DNA from: an uncultured Mesonia sp.
Lineage (GTDB): Bacteria > Bacteroidota > Bacteroidia > Flavobacteriales > Flavobacteriaceae
DNA: 64,000 bases
Direction: 5' to 3'
Assembly (NCBI GenBank): GCA_947494545.1
Contig: CANLVH010000014.1
Coordinates: 18,569 to 82,568 of the forward strand
In this document: in pieces, positions 37,624 through 47,855 of the stretch
Layout of the letters: the number at the start of each line of letters is the position of its first letter
How positions within the stretch are numbered: the first letter of the stretch is position 1
The notes under the pieces: generated by a model
Told to the model about the DNA's origin: nothing
Seen by the model: the letters and a program-made list of their open reading frames with translations, nothing else
Database searches by the model: none
Position numbers and translations under genes: made by a program

Positions 37624-37654
37624 TAGGGGCTAGAAAAATATATTCTAACCCCTA
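37624..37654 (-). terminator. attenuator-like terminator between rpsJ and rplC
   Basis: On the minus strand, TAGGGG-T-TAGAA pairs with TTCTA-G-CCCCTA (11 pairs, one mismatch), followed at once by ATTTTTT. Only about 35 bases then separate it from the rplC ATG. No promoter lies between them, so rplC expression must pass this signal unless an upstream promoter or antitermination operates. Confidence 0.65.
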
Positions 37655-37703
37655 GACTATATTCTTCCGTTTTTCCTTCGCACGCAGCTCCGGACATGTT
37701 TAC

Positions 37704-37723
37704 CCCCTGCAAAAAAGCAGGGG
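37704..37723 (-). promoter_or_regulatory. leader hairpin that can compete with the rplC attenuator
   Basis: A perfect 7-bp stem CCCCTGC/GCAGGGG with an A6 or T6 loop. On the minus strand the 5' arm region AACCCCT is the exact complement of AGGGGTT, the 5' arm of the downstream terminator hairpin. The two structures could therefore be mutually exclusive. On the plus strand the hairpin is followed by TTTTT, but no gene ends there. Confidence 0.5.
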
Positions 37724-37826
37724 TTTTTGTAATCACTTGGCAATTGCTCCTTAAAAGCAACCGAAAGCCTAGTATCTCGCATCTGGTTTCAAAAACCGAT
37801 AGAAAGATACCTGACTTTGCAGGTAT

Positions 37827-38132
37827 TTATACCTTGATCTCTACTTCTACCCCGCTAGGTAATTCCAATTTCATCAATGCGTCGATGGTTTTGGAAGAAG
37901 AGCTGTAAATATCCAGCAATCTTTTATAAGAGCTTAACTGAAATTGTTCACGAGCTTTCTTGTTTACGTGCGGAGAACGTAACACTGTAAAGATTTTTTT
38001 GTGCGTTGGTAATGGTATTGGCCCGGTTACCACAGCTCCAGTAGTTTTTACAGTTTTTACGATTTTTTCAGCAGACTTGTCTACCAAGTTATGATCGTAA
38101 GATTTTAATTTTATTCTAATTTTCTGACTCAT
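37827..38132 (-). CDS. rpsJ: 30S ribosomal protein S10 (NusE)
   Basis: 101 residues: [40 protein letters not shown] and [12 protein letters not shown]. It serves the ribosome and, as NusE, antitermination complexes. Here it follows fusA by 11 bases and so belongs to the str transcript. A small 7-bp hairpin (ATACCTG/CAGGTAT) lies directly after its stop. Confidence 0.98.
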   Translation of the reverse strand: MSQKIRIKLKSYDHNLVDKSAEKIVKTVKTTGAVVTGPIPLPTHKKIFTVLRSPHVNKKAREQFQLSSYKRLLDIYSSSSKTIDALMKLELPSGVEVEIKV

Positions 38133-38143
38133 TTTCCTTAATA

Positions 38144-40252
38144 TTATTCATTAGCTCCTTTAGCTGCTTTAATCACTTCTTCTGATATATTAGAAGGAGT
38201 TTCAGCATAGTGAGAAAATTCCATTGTAGAGGTTGCTCTTCCTGAAGATAGCGTTCTTAATGTAGTAACATAACCAAACATCTCTGCTAAAGGCACATCT
38301 GCTTTAATAACTTTTGCACCAGATCTGTCTGACATACTGTTTACTTGCCCTCTTCTTCTGTTAAGGTCTCCTACTATATCTCCCATGTTTTCTTCCGGAG
38401 TAACCACTTCATTTTTCATAATTGGCTCTAGAATTACAGCACCTGCACTTTTAGCTGCTGATTTAAACCCTAATTTCGCCGCCAACTCAAACGATAACTG
38501 GTCAGAATCTACCGGGTGGAAAGAACCATCTTTTAAAGTTACCTTTAAAGTATCCATATGGAAACCTGCTAAAGGACCGTTTTTCATTGCTTCTTCAAAA
38601 CCTTTCTGTACAGATGGAATAAATTCTTTAGGAATACGTCCACCTTTAATCTCGTCTACAAATTGTAAACCTTTACCTTCAAAGTCTTCGTCTACAGGAC
38701 CCATTTCAAATACAATGTCTGCAAACTTACCACGACCACCAGATTGTTTTTTGTAAACTTCTCTATGTTGTGCGGTTTGTGTAACTGCTTCTTTATACTC
38801 TACTTGAGGTTCTCCTTCGTTTACTTCTACTTTAAATTCTCTTTTTAAACGATCTACCAAGATTTCGATATGCAGCTCGCCCATTCCCGAGATAATAGTC
38901 TGTCCGGAAACTTCGTCTGTTTTTACCTGGAAAGTAGGATCTTCTTCAGAAAGTTTAGCCAAAGCCATACCCATCTTATCTACATCTGCCTTAGTTTTAG
39001 GCTCAACCGCGATACCAATTACCGGATCAGGGAAAGTCATAGATTCTAAAACAATAGGATGATCCATATCCGTAAGGGTATCACCGGTTTTAATATCTTT
39101 AAAACCAACTGCCGCACCAATATCTCCAGCTTCAATTCTATCTATAGGTTCTTGTTTATTAGAGTGCATTTGATACATTCTAGATATACGCTCTTTCTTA
39201 CCGGAACGGTTGTTCAACACGTATGATCCAGCTTCTAATGCACCGGAATATGCTCTAAAAAATGCTAAACGACCAACAAACGGATCGGTTGCAATTTTAA
39301 ATGCCAATGCTGCAAACGGTGAGTCTACATTTGGCTTTCTTTTTTCTTCTTCGCCAGTTTCAGGGTTAGTACCTTCAATAGCTTCTACTTCTACCGGAGA
39401 TGGCAAATAACGCATTACCCCGTCTAGCATAGCCTGTACTCCTTTATTCTTAAAGGCAGAACCACACATCATTGGTATAATAGACATATCTATAGTCGCC
39501 TTTCTTAAAGCTTCTATGATTTCATCTTCGGTAATAGAGTTTTCATCTTCAAAGAATTTCTCCATTAACTCATCGTCATATTCCGCTACAGCCTCTACTA
39601 ACTCTGCTCTGTACTTATCTACATCTTCTTTTAACTCTTCCGGAATGTCTACCTCAGTATACGTCATACCAAAGTTATCGTCGTCCCAAACAATTGCTTT
39701 TTTAGAAATAAGATCTACAACTCCTTTAAAGTCTATCTCATCTCCAATTGGCACTTGCAAAGGCACCGGATTACCACCTAACATCTCTCTTACCTGCTTA
39801 CAAACATTAAAGAAATCTGCTCCTTGACGGTCCATTTTATTTACAAACCCAAGTCGTGGTACGTTATATTTATCTGCTTGTCTCCAAACAGTTTCAGATT
39901 GCGGCTCTACACCATCTACAGCACTAAATAAGGCAACAACACCATCTAATACACGCAAAGAACGCTCTACTTCTACTGTAAAATCAACGTGACCAGGAGT
40001 ATCGATAATATTCACGATATATTCATGGTCTCTATAATTCCAAGTACAATGCGTTGCTGCAGAAGTAATGGTAATACCTCTCTCCTGCTCTTGCTCCATC
40101 CAGTCCATAGTAGCTGCACCTTCGTGGGTTTCGCCAATTTTATGGTTTATACCTGTGTAAAACAAGATACGCTCAGTTGTTGTTGTTTTTCCGGCATCAA
40201 TATGCGCTGCAATACCGATATTTCTTGTATATTTTAAATCTCTTTGTGCCAT
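38144..40252 (-). CDS. fusA: elongation factor G
   Basis: A 702-residue translocation GTPase. P-loop [27 protein letters not shown] and [10 protein letters not shown] are in the G domain; G-prime insert, domains II-V and the C-terminal [20 protein letters not shown] follow. It lies between rpsG (4 bases upstream) and rpsJ. The tuf gene normally found after fusA in the str operon is missing here. Confidence 0.98.
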   Translation of the reverse strand: MAQRDLKYTRNIGIAAHIDAGKTTTTERILFYTGINHKIGETHEGAATMDWMEQEQERGITITSAATHCTWNYRDHEYIVNIIDTPGHVDFTVEVERSLRVLDGVVALFSAVDGVEPQSETVWRQADKYNVPRLGFVNKMDRQGADFFNVCKQVREMLGGNPVPLQVPIGDEIDFKGVVDLISKKAIVWDDDNFGMTYTEVDIPEELKEDVDKYRAELVEAVAEYDDELMEKFFEDENSITEDEIIEALRKATIDMSIIPMMCGSAFKNKGVQAMLDGVMRYLPSPVEVEAIEGTNPETGEEEKRKPNVDSPFAALAFKIATDPFVGRLAFFRAYSGALEAGSYVLNNRSGKKERISRMYQMHSNKQEPIDRIEAGDIGAAVGFKDIKTGDTLTDMDHPIVLESMTFPDPVIGIAVEPKTKADVDKMGMALAKLSEEDPTFQVKTDEVSGQTIISGMGELHIEILVDRLKREFKVEVNEGEPQVEYKEAVTQTAQHREVYKKQSGGRGKFADIVFEMGPVDEDFEGKGLQFVDEIKGGRIPKEFIPSVQKGFEEAMKNGPLAGFHMDTLKVTLKDGSFHPVDSDQLSFELAAKLGFKSAAKSAGAVILEPIMKNEVVTPEENMGDIVGDLNRRRGQVNSMSDRSGAKVIKADVPLAEMFGYVTTLRTLSSGRATSTMEFSHYAETPSNISEEVIKAAKGANE

Positions 40253-40256
40253 ATAT

Positions 40257-40733
40257 TTAGAATCTAAAGTGTGAGAATGCTTTGTTTGCTTCTGCCATTC
40301 TATGCGTATCTACACGTTTCTTAACCGCAGCACCTTCTTCTTTTGCTGCCGCCAAAACTTCTGCAGCTAATTTTGCTGCCATAGCTTTTTCGTTACGTTT
40401 TCTCGCAAAAGAAATCAACCACTTCATTGCAGTTGACACCTTTCTATCTGGTCTAATTTGCATAGGAATTTGAAAAGTTGCCCCACCAACACGTCTACTT
40501 CTTACTTCTACGTGTGGCATTACATTAGATAATGCATCTTTCCAAACCTCTAAAGCTGTTTTTTCGTCGTCTTCTTTTTTCTCTTCTACAATATCCATAC
40601 AATCGTAAAAGATTTTAAAGGCAACCGATTTTTTACCATCCCACATCATCATGTTTACAAAACGGGTCACCAACTGGTCGTTAAACCTTGGATCTGGTAA
40701 AAGAGGTCTTTTTCTTGCCTGTCTTTTTCTCAT
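40257..40733 (-). CDS. rpsG: 30S ribosomal protein S7
   Basis: 158 residues: [60 protein letters not shown] and a C-terminal [15 protein letters not shown]. It organises the 30S head; in E. coli it represses the str operon. The gap to rpsL is 73 bases. Confidence 0.98.
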   Translation of the reverse strand: MRKRQARKRPLLPDPRFNDQLVTRFVNMMMWDGKKSVAFKIFYDCMDIVEEKKEDDEKTALEVWKDALSNVMPHVEVRSRRVGGATFQIPMQIRPDRKVSTAMKWLISFARKRNEKAMAAKLAAEVLAAAKEEGAAVKKRVDTHRMAEANKAFSHFRF

Positions 40734-40806
40734 TTCTTCTCTGTTAGTTGTTACTATTATAGGCAGGTGCTAGCGTTTTACAGCTTAACAATTGCCACTT
40801 AACATT

Positions 40807-41181
40807 TTACTTTTTAGGGCGTTTTGCACCGTATTTAGATCGTCGTTGCGTTCTTCCTTCAACACCTGCGGTATCTAAGGCTCCACGAACAATATGATAT
40901 CTAACTCCCGGCAAATCTTTTACCCTTCCGCCTCTTACCAATACTATCGAGTGCTCTTGTAGGTTGTGTCCTTCACCGGGAATGTATGCGTTTACCTCTT
41001 TACCGTTAGTTAACCTTACCCTTGCTACTTTACGCATAGCCGAGTTTGGTTTTTTAGGTGTTGTGGTGTAAACACGCGTACAAACCCCTCTTCTTTGAGG
41101 ACACGAATCTAAAGCAGCCGATTTACTCTTCTTGGTCATCTTGGCTCTTCCTTTTCGTACTAATTGTGAAATTGTTGGCAT
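40807..41181 (-). CDS. rpsL: 30S ribosomal protein S12
   Basis: 124 residues: [40 protein letters not shown] and [20 protein letters not shown] with GVRYHIVRG. The Lys residues in TTPKKPNS and GRVKDLP are the wild-type residues associated with streptomycin sensitivity. It is the first gene of the block and has the clearest promoter in the window. Confidence 0.98.
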   Translation of the reverse strand: MPTISQLVRKGRAKMTKKSKSAALDSCPQRRGVCTRVYTTTPKKPNSAMRKVARVRLTNGKEVNAYIPGEGHNLQEHSIVLVRGGRVKDLPGVRYHIVRGALDTAGVEGRTQRRSKYGAKRPKK

Positions 41182-41237
41182 AATTTCTTTTACACTATAA
41201 TTATATTAAAAAATAAATACCCTATTTTTAGGGTTTG

Positions 41238-41268
41238 CAAATGTAGAAATTTATTTTTAAGAACCAAA
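41238..41268 (-). promoter_or_regulatory. str-operon promoter (TTTG-N19-TACATTTG)
   Basis: On the minus strand, TTTG (41265-41268) is followed by exactly 19 bases and then TACATTTG (41238-41245), a perfect match to the Bacteroidetes primary sigma consensus. Transcription would begin near 41230, leaving a leader of about 50 bases before the rpsL ATG. Confidence 0.8.
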
Positions 41269-41368
41269 CCATAATTAATTAATTTTCAATCTGATTGGAT
41301 TTTTTTACACTAAAAGCAACTTATTGTCTTAATTTGTACTTTTTTAATCCAAACCACCTACTATTATT

Positions 41369-43060
41369 GTGAACTACCTAAAGCGTCTTTACCTTTTTTT
41401 GGTTTTTGCTTGCTGCTTTTCTGCCGGATGGAGCCAAACGCTTTACCTGGAAATTACTACAGATAAAAAAGAAAACCAGGCAGTTTTAGACACTATAAAC
41501 TACATCAAAAACCACGAGAATTTTAAAAGCATTATAAAGACACAAGAAAGCGTTTTAAAAAAAATACAAGAAAATGGGTATATTTCTGCCAGCTATTCTG
41601 CCACAAAAAAAATAAACGACTCGACCTATTTCAGTAAAATTACTTTAGGGAAATTGTACCGCCATATAAAAATTTACCACCAGCGAGAAATTGATAAAAA
41701 TTCAGTAAAAAAATATTTCCGTAAAGAAACAGATACCAGTTTTGTAATTAATCTAAATATGGTTGAAAAAGTTTTGCAAGATCTCAACGCTAATTTAGCA
41801 GAGAAAGGAAAACCATTTAACAGCCTACAATTAGATAACCTAAAAAGTAAAAAAAATACACTTACCGCCAATTTAACAATAAACCAAACCAAGTTGCGGC
41901 AAGTAGACAATATTATAGTAAAAGGTTATAAAAAGTTTCCAAAATCTTTTTTACGCCATTATTTACGTATTAGACAGAAAGAAGTTTTCAGTAAGGAGAA
42001 ACTAAGCAACAAATTAAAAAAACTAAAAAACCTGCGCTTTGCAACTTCCTACAAAGAACCGGAAGTACTTTTTACCAAAGACAGCACAAACATCTATTTA
42101 TATTTAGAAAAAAAAGATAGCAACCTGTTCGACGGCTTTTTGGGTTTTGCCACCAATCCTAAAACAAACAACCTAGAGTTAAACGGCTATGTAAACCTTT
42201 CTTTGGTAAACAATCTAAATTTTGGCGAGTCTTTTTCTTTAGAATATAAAAACGACGCACAAGAGCGCCAACATTTTTATGCCAATTTAAAATTGCCGTT
42301 TATTTTTAATAGTTCATTTGGGCTCCGGTTTAATTTAGAACTTTACAAACAAGACTCCACCTATACCACCAACGCGCAAAAAGTAGCTGTAGACTATCAA
42401 ATAAACCCAACTACTTTAACCTATGCAGGCTATAAAGCAGAAAAATCTAACAACTTGTCTAATACCACTAATTTAATTTCGGCTACGCAAGATTATAATG
42501 CTTCTTTTTTTACGCTTGGCGCGGAATACCAAGTATTAAATGCAGACAATCTATTAACACCAACACAAACCAATTTAAACCTACAAGTAGATATTGGCCA
42601 ACGCGAGACCGAAGGAAAAAACACCAACCAAGTAATCGCCTTTTTTCAAGGCACGCATATTTTTAACCTAAACAGGCGCAACAGTATATTTGTTGCCAAT
42701 CAAACCGGTTATTTGAGTTCTGACAATTACTTAGAAAACGAATTATTTCGCTTTGGCGGAATTAAAAGTTTACGCGGGTTTGAAGAAAACAGTCTACGTG
42801 CAAGTTTTTATACCAGCCTTCAAACCGAATACAGATATTTACTTTCTCCTAATTTATACGCCCATAGTATTTTAGATTTTGCCCAAACCGAAAACGGGAT
42901 TACCAAGGCAAAAAATACCCTTTACGGAATTGGCATTGGTCTGGGACTACAAACCAAAGCAGGTTTGTTACGCTTAAACTTTGCAAACGGCAAGACCGAA
43001 AGCCAAAATTTTGAGTTCAGAAATTCGAAAATACACCTGAGTTTAACTGCCATATTTTAG
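41369..43060 (+). CDS. Omp85/BamA-family outer membrane protein
   Basis: A 563-residue protein read from a GTG at 41369 (VNYLKRLYLFLVFACCFSAG), which gives a good signal peptide ending GWSQ. Two or three POTRA-like segments span about 70-245. The C-terminal half is a strand-rich barrel with the Omp85 motif LFRFGGIKSLRGFEENSLRA near 460-480, and the chain ends in SLTAIF with a terminal Phe. It is shorter than BamA (about 800) and is closer to TamA/Toc75-type family members. It is probably an assembly or secretion pore in the outer membrane. It is divergent from rpsL. Confidence 0.85.
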   Translation: MNYLKRLYLFLVFACCFSAGWSQTLYLEITTDKKENQAVLDTINYIKNHENFKSIIKTQESVLKKIQENGYISASYSATKKINDSTYFSKITLGKLYRHIKIYHQREIDKNSVKKYFRKETDTSFVINLNMVEKVLQDLNANLAEKGKPFNSLQLDNLKSKKNTLTANLTINQTKLRQVDNIIVKGYKKFPKSFLRHYLRIRQKEVFSKEKLSNKLKKLKNLRFATSYKEPEVLFTKDSTNIYLYLEKKDSNLFDGFLGFATNPKTNNLELNGYVNLSLVNNLNFGESFSLEYKNDAQERQHFYANLKLPFIFNSSFGLRFNLELYKQDSTYTTNAQKVAVDYQINPTTLTYAGYKAEKSNNLSNTTNLISATQDYNASFFTLGAEYQVLNADNLLTPTQTNLNLQVDIGQRETEGKNTNQVIAFFQGTHIFNLNRRNSIFVANQTGYLSSDNYLENELFRFGGIKSLRGFEENSLRASFYTSLQTEYRYLLSPNLYAHSILDFAQTENGITKAKNTLYGIGIGLGLQTKAGLLRLNFANGKTESQNFEFRNSKIHLSLTAIF

Positions 43061-43108
43061 CAGTAAACGCTTGCCAGACGAATGATTCTGAGAGAAAAAA
43101 GTAAATTT

Positions 43109-43152
43109 AATCCTAAAATAGTTGTGTAATTAACTTTTTATTAGGATTTTTG
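43109..43152 (+). promoter_or_regulatory. inverted repeat and possible promoter upstream of the SusC gene
   Basis: An 8-bp inverted repeat AATCCTAA (43109-43116) / TTAGGATT (43141-43148). TTG (43122-43124) followed after 20 bases by GATTTTTG (43145-43152) is one mismatch from the -7 consensus. The ATG of the SusC gene is 30 bases downstream. Confidence 0.35.
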
Positions 43153-43181
43153 GCATTGGCTAATTCAAATAAATTATAAAA

Positions 43182-46100
43182 ATGAGAACAAAGTTTAGTG
43201 GAATTCTAACGCTATTACTGGCGTTTGTGGTGCAACTCACGTTTGCACAAGAAAAAACAGTTTCCGGTACGGTGTCCGATGATCAGGGCATGCCGTTACC
43301 AGGAGTTAACGTGCTTGTGAAAGGAACACAATCTGGAACACAAACAGATTTTGATGGTAATTACACCATTGAGGTCGCACAAGGCGAGACCTTAACATTT
43401 TCCTACATTGGGTTTGAAACCCAGGAAATTACGGTTGGCGCCTCTAATACTTACGACGTTACTATGCAAGCAGGTACAGAGCTTGATGAAGTTGTAGTGA
43501 CAGCTTTAGGTATTAAAAGAAAACAAGATGAGATTACAACAGCCAACCAAGTGGTTGAAAGTGAAGACTTGGTAAAAGCCAATAACCCGGATGTGGTTAA
43601 AGGTCTTACCGGTAAAGTTTCTGGTCTTAATATCAAGCAATTAGGAAGCGGAGTTAATGGGGAAACCAGAATCACCCTTCGTGGGGCACGTTCTATCTCC
43701 GGAGACAACGAAGCCTTAATTGTAATTGATGGTGCTATTTCTACCCCGGAATTTTTAAGTTCTATTGACCCAAACACAATTGAGTCTGTAAACGTAATTA
43801 AAGGTGCTAACGGTGCTGCATTATATGGTTCGCAAGGATCTAACGGTGCGATTATTGTTACTACCAAAAAAGGAACAGAAAGCGGCAAGATGAAAGTAAG
43901 CGTAAAATCTTCTTTAGATTTTGAAACTGTTGCTTTTGTACCCGAGAAGCAAACGCGTTACGGTCAAGGTTGGGCAGTAAACAATGGTTTTGAAAACATC
44001 ACCTACGAAAACGGTGGTTGGGGACCAGAATTTGACGGTCAAATGGTTACTATAGGTCTTCCGCAAGCAGATGGAAGCTATATCATGGCTCCTTATGAGT
44101 CACAAGGCGCAGACCACATTAAAGACTTTTTCCAAACAGGTATTACACAACAAAACAGTATTAATATCTCTAGTGGTTCTGAGGAAGGATATGTTTTCTT
44201 TTCTGCACAAAACCAAAAGACAGAGTTTATTATTGAAAACGATGAGTTACAAAAGTCAACCTTTAACTTTAAAGGTGGTAAGACGTTAGGTAACTGGACA
44301 GTAAATGGTAATGCTACTTACTCTTACCAAACTACAAGTGAGTCGTATACTTCTGCTACAGATGGTATTTTGGCTAACTTAATTCAAGCTTCTTCTAGTA
44401 TACCAATTGAGCGTTTTGAAAACTCTGGTAACGAAGGGCACTGGAATGCTTATTACTTAAACCCTTACTGGACAAGAGAAAATAAAAGAAGAGAAATAGA
44501 CAGAAACCGTTTTAACTTGTTAGCAGAAATCAAGTATGATTTTAACGAGAATATCAACGCAGTGGTACGTACTAATGGTTTATTCAATTTTTCAGACGGA
44601 TTAATTTATAACAATGGTTACACTGAACCACAAGACATTATAGATTTAACCGGAGGTAACCGCACAGAATCTGCTACTTACCAACGTTATATGACAAAAT
44701 ACCAACGTTATTATACCGATGCAATTTTAAACTTTGACTATGAATTAAACGAAGATTTTGATTTTGATGCTAACCTCGGGGTTAACAACCAATACCTAAA
44801 AACTTCTAATAGTTCTGTAGGTGGTGTTGGTCTTACTGTGCCTGGTATTTATGGTACAGATAACTTAGCAGGAGATTTTGATCAAGCTAGAACTTATGAA
44901 AATATTAGAGAAGAAAGACGTTACGGCGTTTACGGCCAAATAAATGTTGGCTTTAGAGATTACTTATTCTTAAATGCTACGGCACGAAACGACTGGTCTT
45001 CTACCTTAGATCCGTCTAACAACAGTTTCTTTTACCCAAGTGCAGGTTTATCTTTTGTGGCTACAAAAGCAATAGACGGTCTTAAGAGTGATGTTTTAAA
45101 CTATGCTAAAGTTAGTGCCAGTTACGTAAAAGTAGGTAACGATTATAGCGATGCTTATGACAACAACTTATTGGTAGAGCAAGCTAGTGGTTTCCCTTAC
45201 GATGGTCAAAACTCTTTTGTATTGCCAAAGCTTATTACAGACCCATTATTAAAGCCTGAATTTACTTCTACTTTTGAAGCTGGTTTAAACCTTGGCTTCT
45301 TTAACGACCGTATTACTTTAGATGCATCTTACTATACTGGTAGCAGTACAGATTTGGTTACAAACATTGCTACCTCTAGCGCTTCTGGTTTAGAAAGAAG
45401 TGTTATCAATATTGGTGATATGGATATCTGGGGGGCAGAAGTTGATTTAGGATTTACTCCTGTCAAAAGTGAAGATTTCCAATGGGACGTAAGAGTTGGT
45501 TGGTCTAAATCTTACTCAGAAGTAACAAAAATAAGTGACCAAGCAAACGAAGTTTCTTTAAGTAGTGGTGGTTTTGCACAAATTTACGCTGTTGAAGGTG
45601 AGCAATATCCTACCCTTAAAGCAACCGCTTATGTTAGGGACGATCAAGGACGAGTTGTAGTTGATGCTGCTGGAGAACCTGTCGAAGATTCCGAGGTACA
45701 AATTATGGGTTCTACCACTCCGGATTATATTGTTAACTTAAATACATCTTTCCGCTACAAAGGCTTTACTTTAGCCGCAACAATGGATTATAGAACCGGT
45801 CACGTATTCTATTCGGGACAACGCGAAAACTTAACTTGGCCGGGGCATACGGTAGAAACTGCAGCTGGAGGCAGAGGTTCTTTTATATTCCCTAACTCTG
45901 CGGTAGAGACTTCCCCGGGTTCTGGAGAATATGTAGCTAACACCAATGTTGCCAGTGGCGGTCCAGGTGGAGCGCAATTCATTAACTTTTGGGGAGCTAT
46001 GCAAACGATTGGTGAAAACCACGTCTTAGACGCTACTGCTTTTAAATTAAGAGAACTTTCTTTGCGTTACGATGTAAACAAAGATCTATTAAAAGAAACC

Positions 46101-46283
46101 TTTATCAATAGCTTAAGCATTAGCGCCATTGCTAGAAATCTTCTAACCGTATTCCCGGAGGAAAACAGAGGCTATGCAGATCCGGAATCTAACTTCTCGA
46201 CCACAAATGCACAAGGTATCTCTACAGTTGGGCAATATCCTTCAACAAAGAGTATTGGTATGGGACTAAATTTAACATTCTAA
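43182..46283 (+). CDS. SusC/RagA-family TonB-linked outer membrane protein
   Basis: A 1033-residue outer-membrane import channel. Signal peptide at 1-22 (ending LTFAQ). A carboxypeptidase-regulatory-like beta-sandwich spans about 27-95 (KTVSGTVSDDQGMPLPGVNV, FDGNYTIEV). The TonB plug spans about 110-235, with NPDVVKGLTGKVSGLNIKQL, GARSISGDNEALIVIDG and GSQGSNGAIIVTTKKG. A 22-strand-type barrel ends in GLNLTF. It pairs with the SusD-like lipoprotein 12 bases downstream. The ligand is unknown. Confidence 0.96.
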   Translation: MRTKFSGILTLLLAFVVQLTFAQEKTVSGTVSDDQGMPLPGVNVLVKGTQSGTQTDFDGNYTIEVAQGETLTFSYIGFETQEITVGASNTYDVTMQAGTELDEVVVTALGIKRKQDEITTANQVVESEDLVKANNPDVVKGLTGKVSGLNIKQLGSGVNGETRITLRGARSISGDNEALIVIDGAISTPEFLSSIDPNTIESVNVIKGANGAALYGSQGSNGAIIVTTKKGTESGKMKVSVKSSLDFETVAFVPEKQTRYGQGWAVNNGFENITYENGGWGPEFDGQMVTIGLPQADGSYIMAPYESQGADHIKDFFQTGITQQNSINISSGSEEGYVFFSAQNQKTEFIIENDELQKSTFNFKGGKTLGNWTVNGNATYSYQTTSESYTSATDGILANLIQASSSIPIERFENSGNEGHWNAYYLNPYWTRENKRREIDRNRFNLLAEIKYDFNENINAVVRTNGLFNFSDGLIYNNGYTEPQDIIDLTGGNRTESATYQRYMTKYQRYYTDAILNFDYELNEDFDFDANLGVNNQYLKTSNSSVGGVGLTVPGIYGTDNLAGDFDQARTYENIREERRYGVYGQINVGFRDYLFLNATARNDWSSTLDPSNNSFFYPSAGLSFVATKAIDGLKSDVLNYAKVSASYVKVGNDYSDAYDNNLLVEQASGFPYDGQNSFVLPKLITDPLLKPEFTSTFEAGLNLGFFNDRITLDASYYTGSSTDLVTNIATSSASGLERSVINIGDMDIWGAEVDLGFTPVKSEDFQWDVRVGWSKSYSEVTKISDQANEVSLSSGGFAQIYAVEGEQYPTLKATAYVRDDQGRVVVDAAGEPVEDSEVQIMGSTTPDYIVNLNTSFRYKGFTLAATMDYRTGHVFYSGQRENLTWPGHTVETAAGGRGSFIFPNSAVETSPGSGEYVANTNVASGGPGGAQFINFWGAMQTIGENHVLDATAFKLRELSLRYDVNKDLLKETFINSLSISAIARNLLTVFPEENRGYADPESNFSTTNAQGISTVGQYPSTKSIGMGLNLTF

Positions 46284-46295
46284 AAAAAGAAAAAA

Positions 46296-47831
46296 ATGAA
46301 ACTAATAAGTAAAACACTAATAGGTTTGTTTATTTCGGGGAGTTTAATCTCTTGTTCAGACTACTTGGACATTAACGATTCCCCTAACGAACCAACAGCA
46401 AACGCAGTAACTCCCGACTTGATGTTGGCGGGAGCACTGACTGGCCCTTACGAGGCACAAACAAGACAAAGAAATTATTTTGGGCAAGCCAACGAGTTTG
46501 GAAATGTAATGTTAGGAAATTGGGGCCCTAATGTTAACGCTTTTACGTCAGGCTATGTAGACGAACACCGTTTAAAGATTACCACAAGTTTTTACATGCA
46601 AATTTGGGACGGTATTTATCCTAACTTGTCTACGGCAGAGTACATTGACCAAAGAGAAACTGACGTATATGACTACCATAAAGCCATTGCTAAAATTACG
46701 AAAGCTAATTACTTTCAAATATTAGTAGATTTTTATGGTGACATTCCATATACAGAAGCACTTGCATTAGGCGGTAATTTTACACCTGCCTACGACGACG
46801 ATAAAATGATCTACAGATCTTTGATAGAAGATTTAGATGCAGCAATCGCTTTGATAAACAATGCAGATGATTTTGACAATACTGTCGGTTCTGAAGATGT
46901 TGTATTTGGCGGCGATATGAACCAATGGATAAAATATGCCAACACTTTAAAACTACGTTTATTAGTTCGTCAAATCACTTTGGCCAAAACAGACGGTGAG
47001 ACTGCTAGTTACTTAACAGAGCAATTTGCGAGTTTAGATAAAAACTTTGTTACAGAAGATGTAACTATAAACCCGGGTTACACGAATTCTACCGGAAAAT
47101 TAAATCCGTTTTATTCTACTTGGGGTTTTGATTCGCAAGGTGCACCTACAGATACCTATGACTTTACGGTAGCAGCAGATTTTGCAGCGCAATTTATGAA
47201 AGGACAACAACCTAACAACCCTAATTATACAGGAGGTCAGACAGGTATAGCAGATCCGCGCCTTCCTTTATATTTCCAACCTGTAAATGGGGAAGTTCAA
47301 GGGGTAGTTATGGGAGAAACCAGTAATAACGCTCCAGATCCACTTTCTAAATTAGGAGAAAAAATTATTGACGAACCATCACAAGACGGTTTTCTATTAC
47401 TGGGGGCAACAAGCTATTTTTTACAAGCAGAAGCTGCTTTAGAAGGTTATTTACCGGGCAACCCAAAAGCTTTGTTCCAGAATGGTATTCGTGCATCTTT
47501 TAGATCGCTAGGAATAGAAAGTCAGGCAGATGACTATATTACCAGCAGTAATAATGTTAATAAAATCGGTTGGGACGGCAGTGCCAATAAATTAGAAGCT
47601 ATCATGACGCAAAAATGGTTGGCTACTAATGGTAGAACCGCTTACGAATCTTGGTTTGACTATGTAAGAACCGGTTACCCGGAAGTACCGTTGGCTATTA
47701 CCGCAGAAAAACCGGCAAGATATAATCGCTTATTATATCCACAGTCTGAGTATATTACTAACGCGGCCAACGTACCTACACAAACCCAAGCTGACGCATT
47801 TAACACGACTATCTTTTGGGACGTAAATTAA
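46296..47831 (+). CDS. SusD/RagB-family nutrient-binding lipoprotein
   Basis: A 511-residue lipoprotein with lipobox LISC (Cys20). Early motif YLDINDSPNEPT, the TPR-containing core (YHKAIAKITKANYFQILVDF, YGDIPYTEAL) and the C-terminal GRTAYESWFDYVRTGYP-type region are of the SusD-like group that often uses non-glycan substrates. It caps the SusC channel on the cell surface. Intergenic spacing is 12 bases to susC and 24 to the next gene, so the four genes form one operon. Confidence 0.94.
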   Translation: MKLISKTLIGLFISGSLISCSDYLDINDSPNEPTANAVTPDLMLAGALTGPYEAQTRQRNYFGQANEFGNVMLGNWGPNVNAFTSGYVDEHRLKITTSFYMQIWDGIYPNLSTAEYIDQRETDVYDYHKAIAKITKANYFQILVDFYGDIPYTEALALGGNFTPAYDDDKMIYRSLIEDLDAAIALINNADDFDNTVGSEDVVFGGDMNQWIKYANTLKLRLLVRQITLAKTDGETASYLTEQFASLDKNFVTEDVTINPGYTNSTGKLNPFYSTWGFDSQGAPTDTYDFTVAADFAAQFMKGQQPNNPNYTGGQTGIADPRLPLYFQPVNGEVQGVVMGETSNNAPDPLSKLGEKIIDEPSQDGFLLLGATSYFLQAEAALEGYLPGNPKALFQNGIRASFRSLGIESQADDYITSSNNVNKIGWDGSANKLEAIMTQKWLATNGRTAYESWFDYVRTGYPEVPLAITAEKPARYNRLLYPQSEYITNAANVPTQTQADAFNTTIFWDVN

Positions 47832-47855
47832 AATTGAATTTAAAAAAATAAACAA

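Noticed and set aside
43451..43888. 145-residue antisense open frame in the SusC gene
   Set aside because: It covers the conserved plug-domain coding region; its Pro/Leu/Ser-rich composition is that of a shadow frame.
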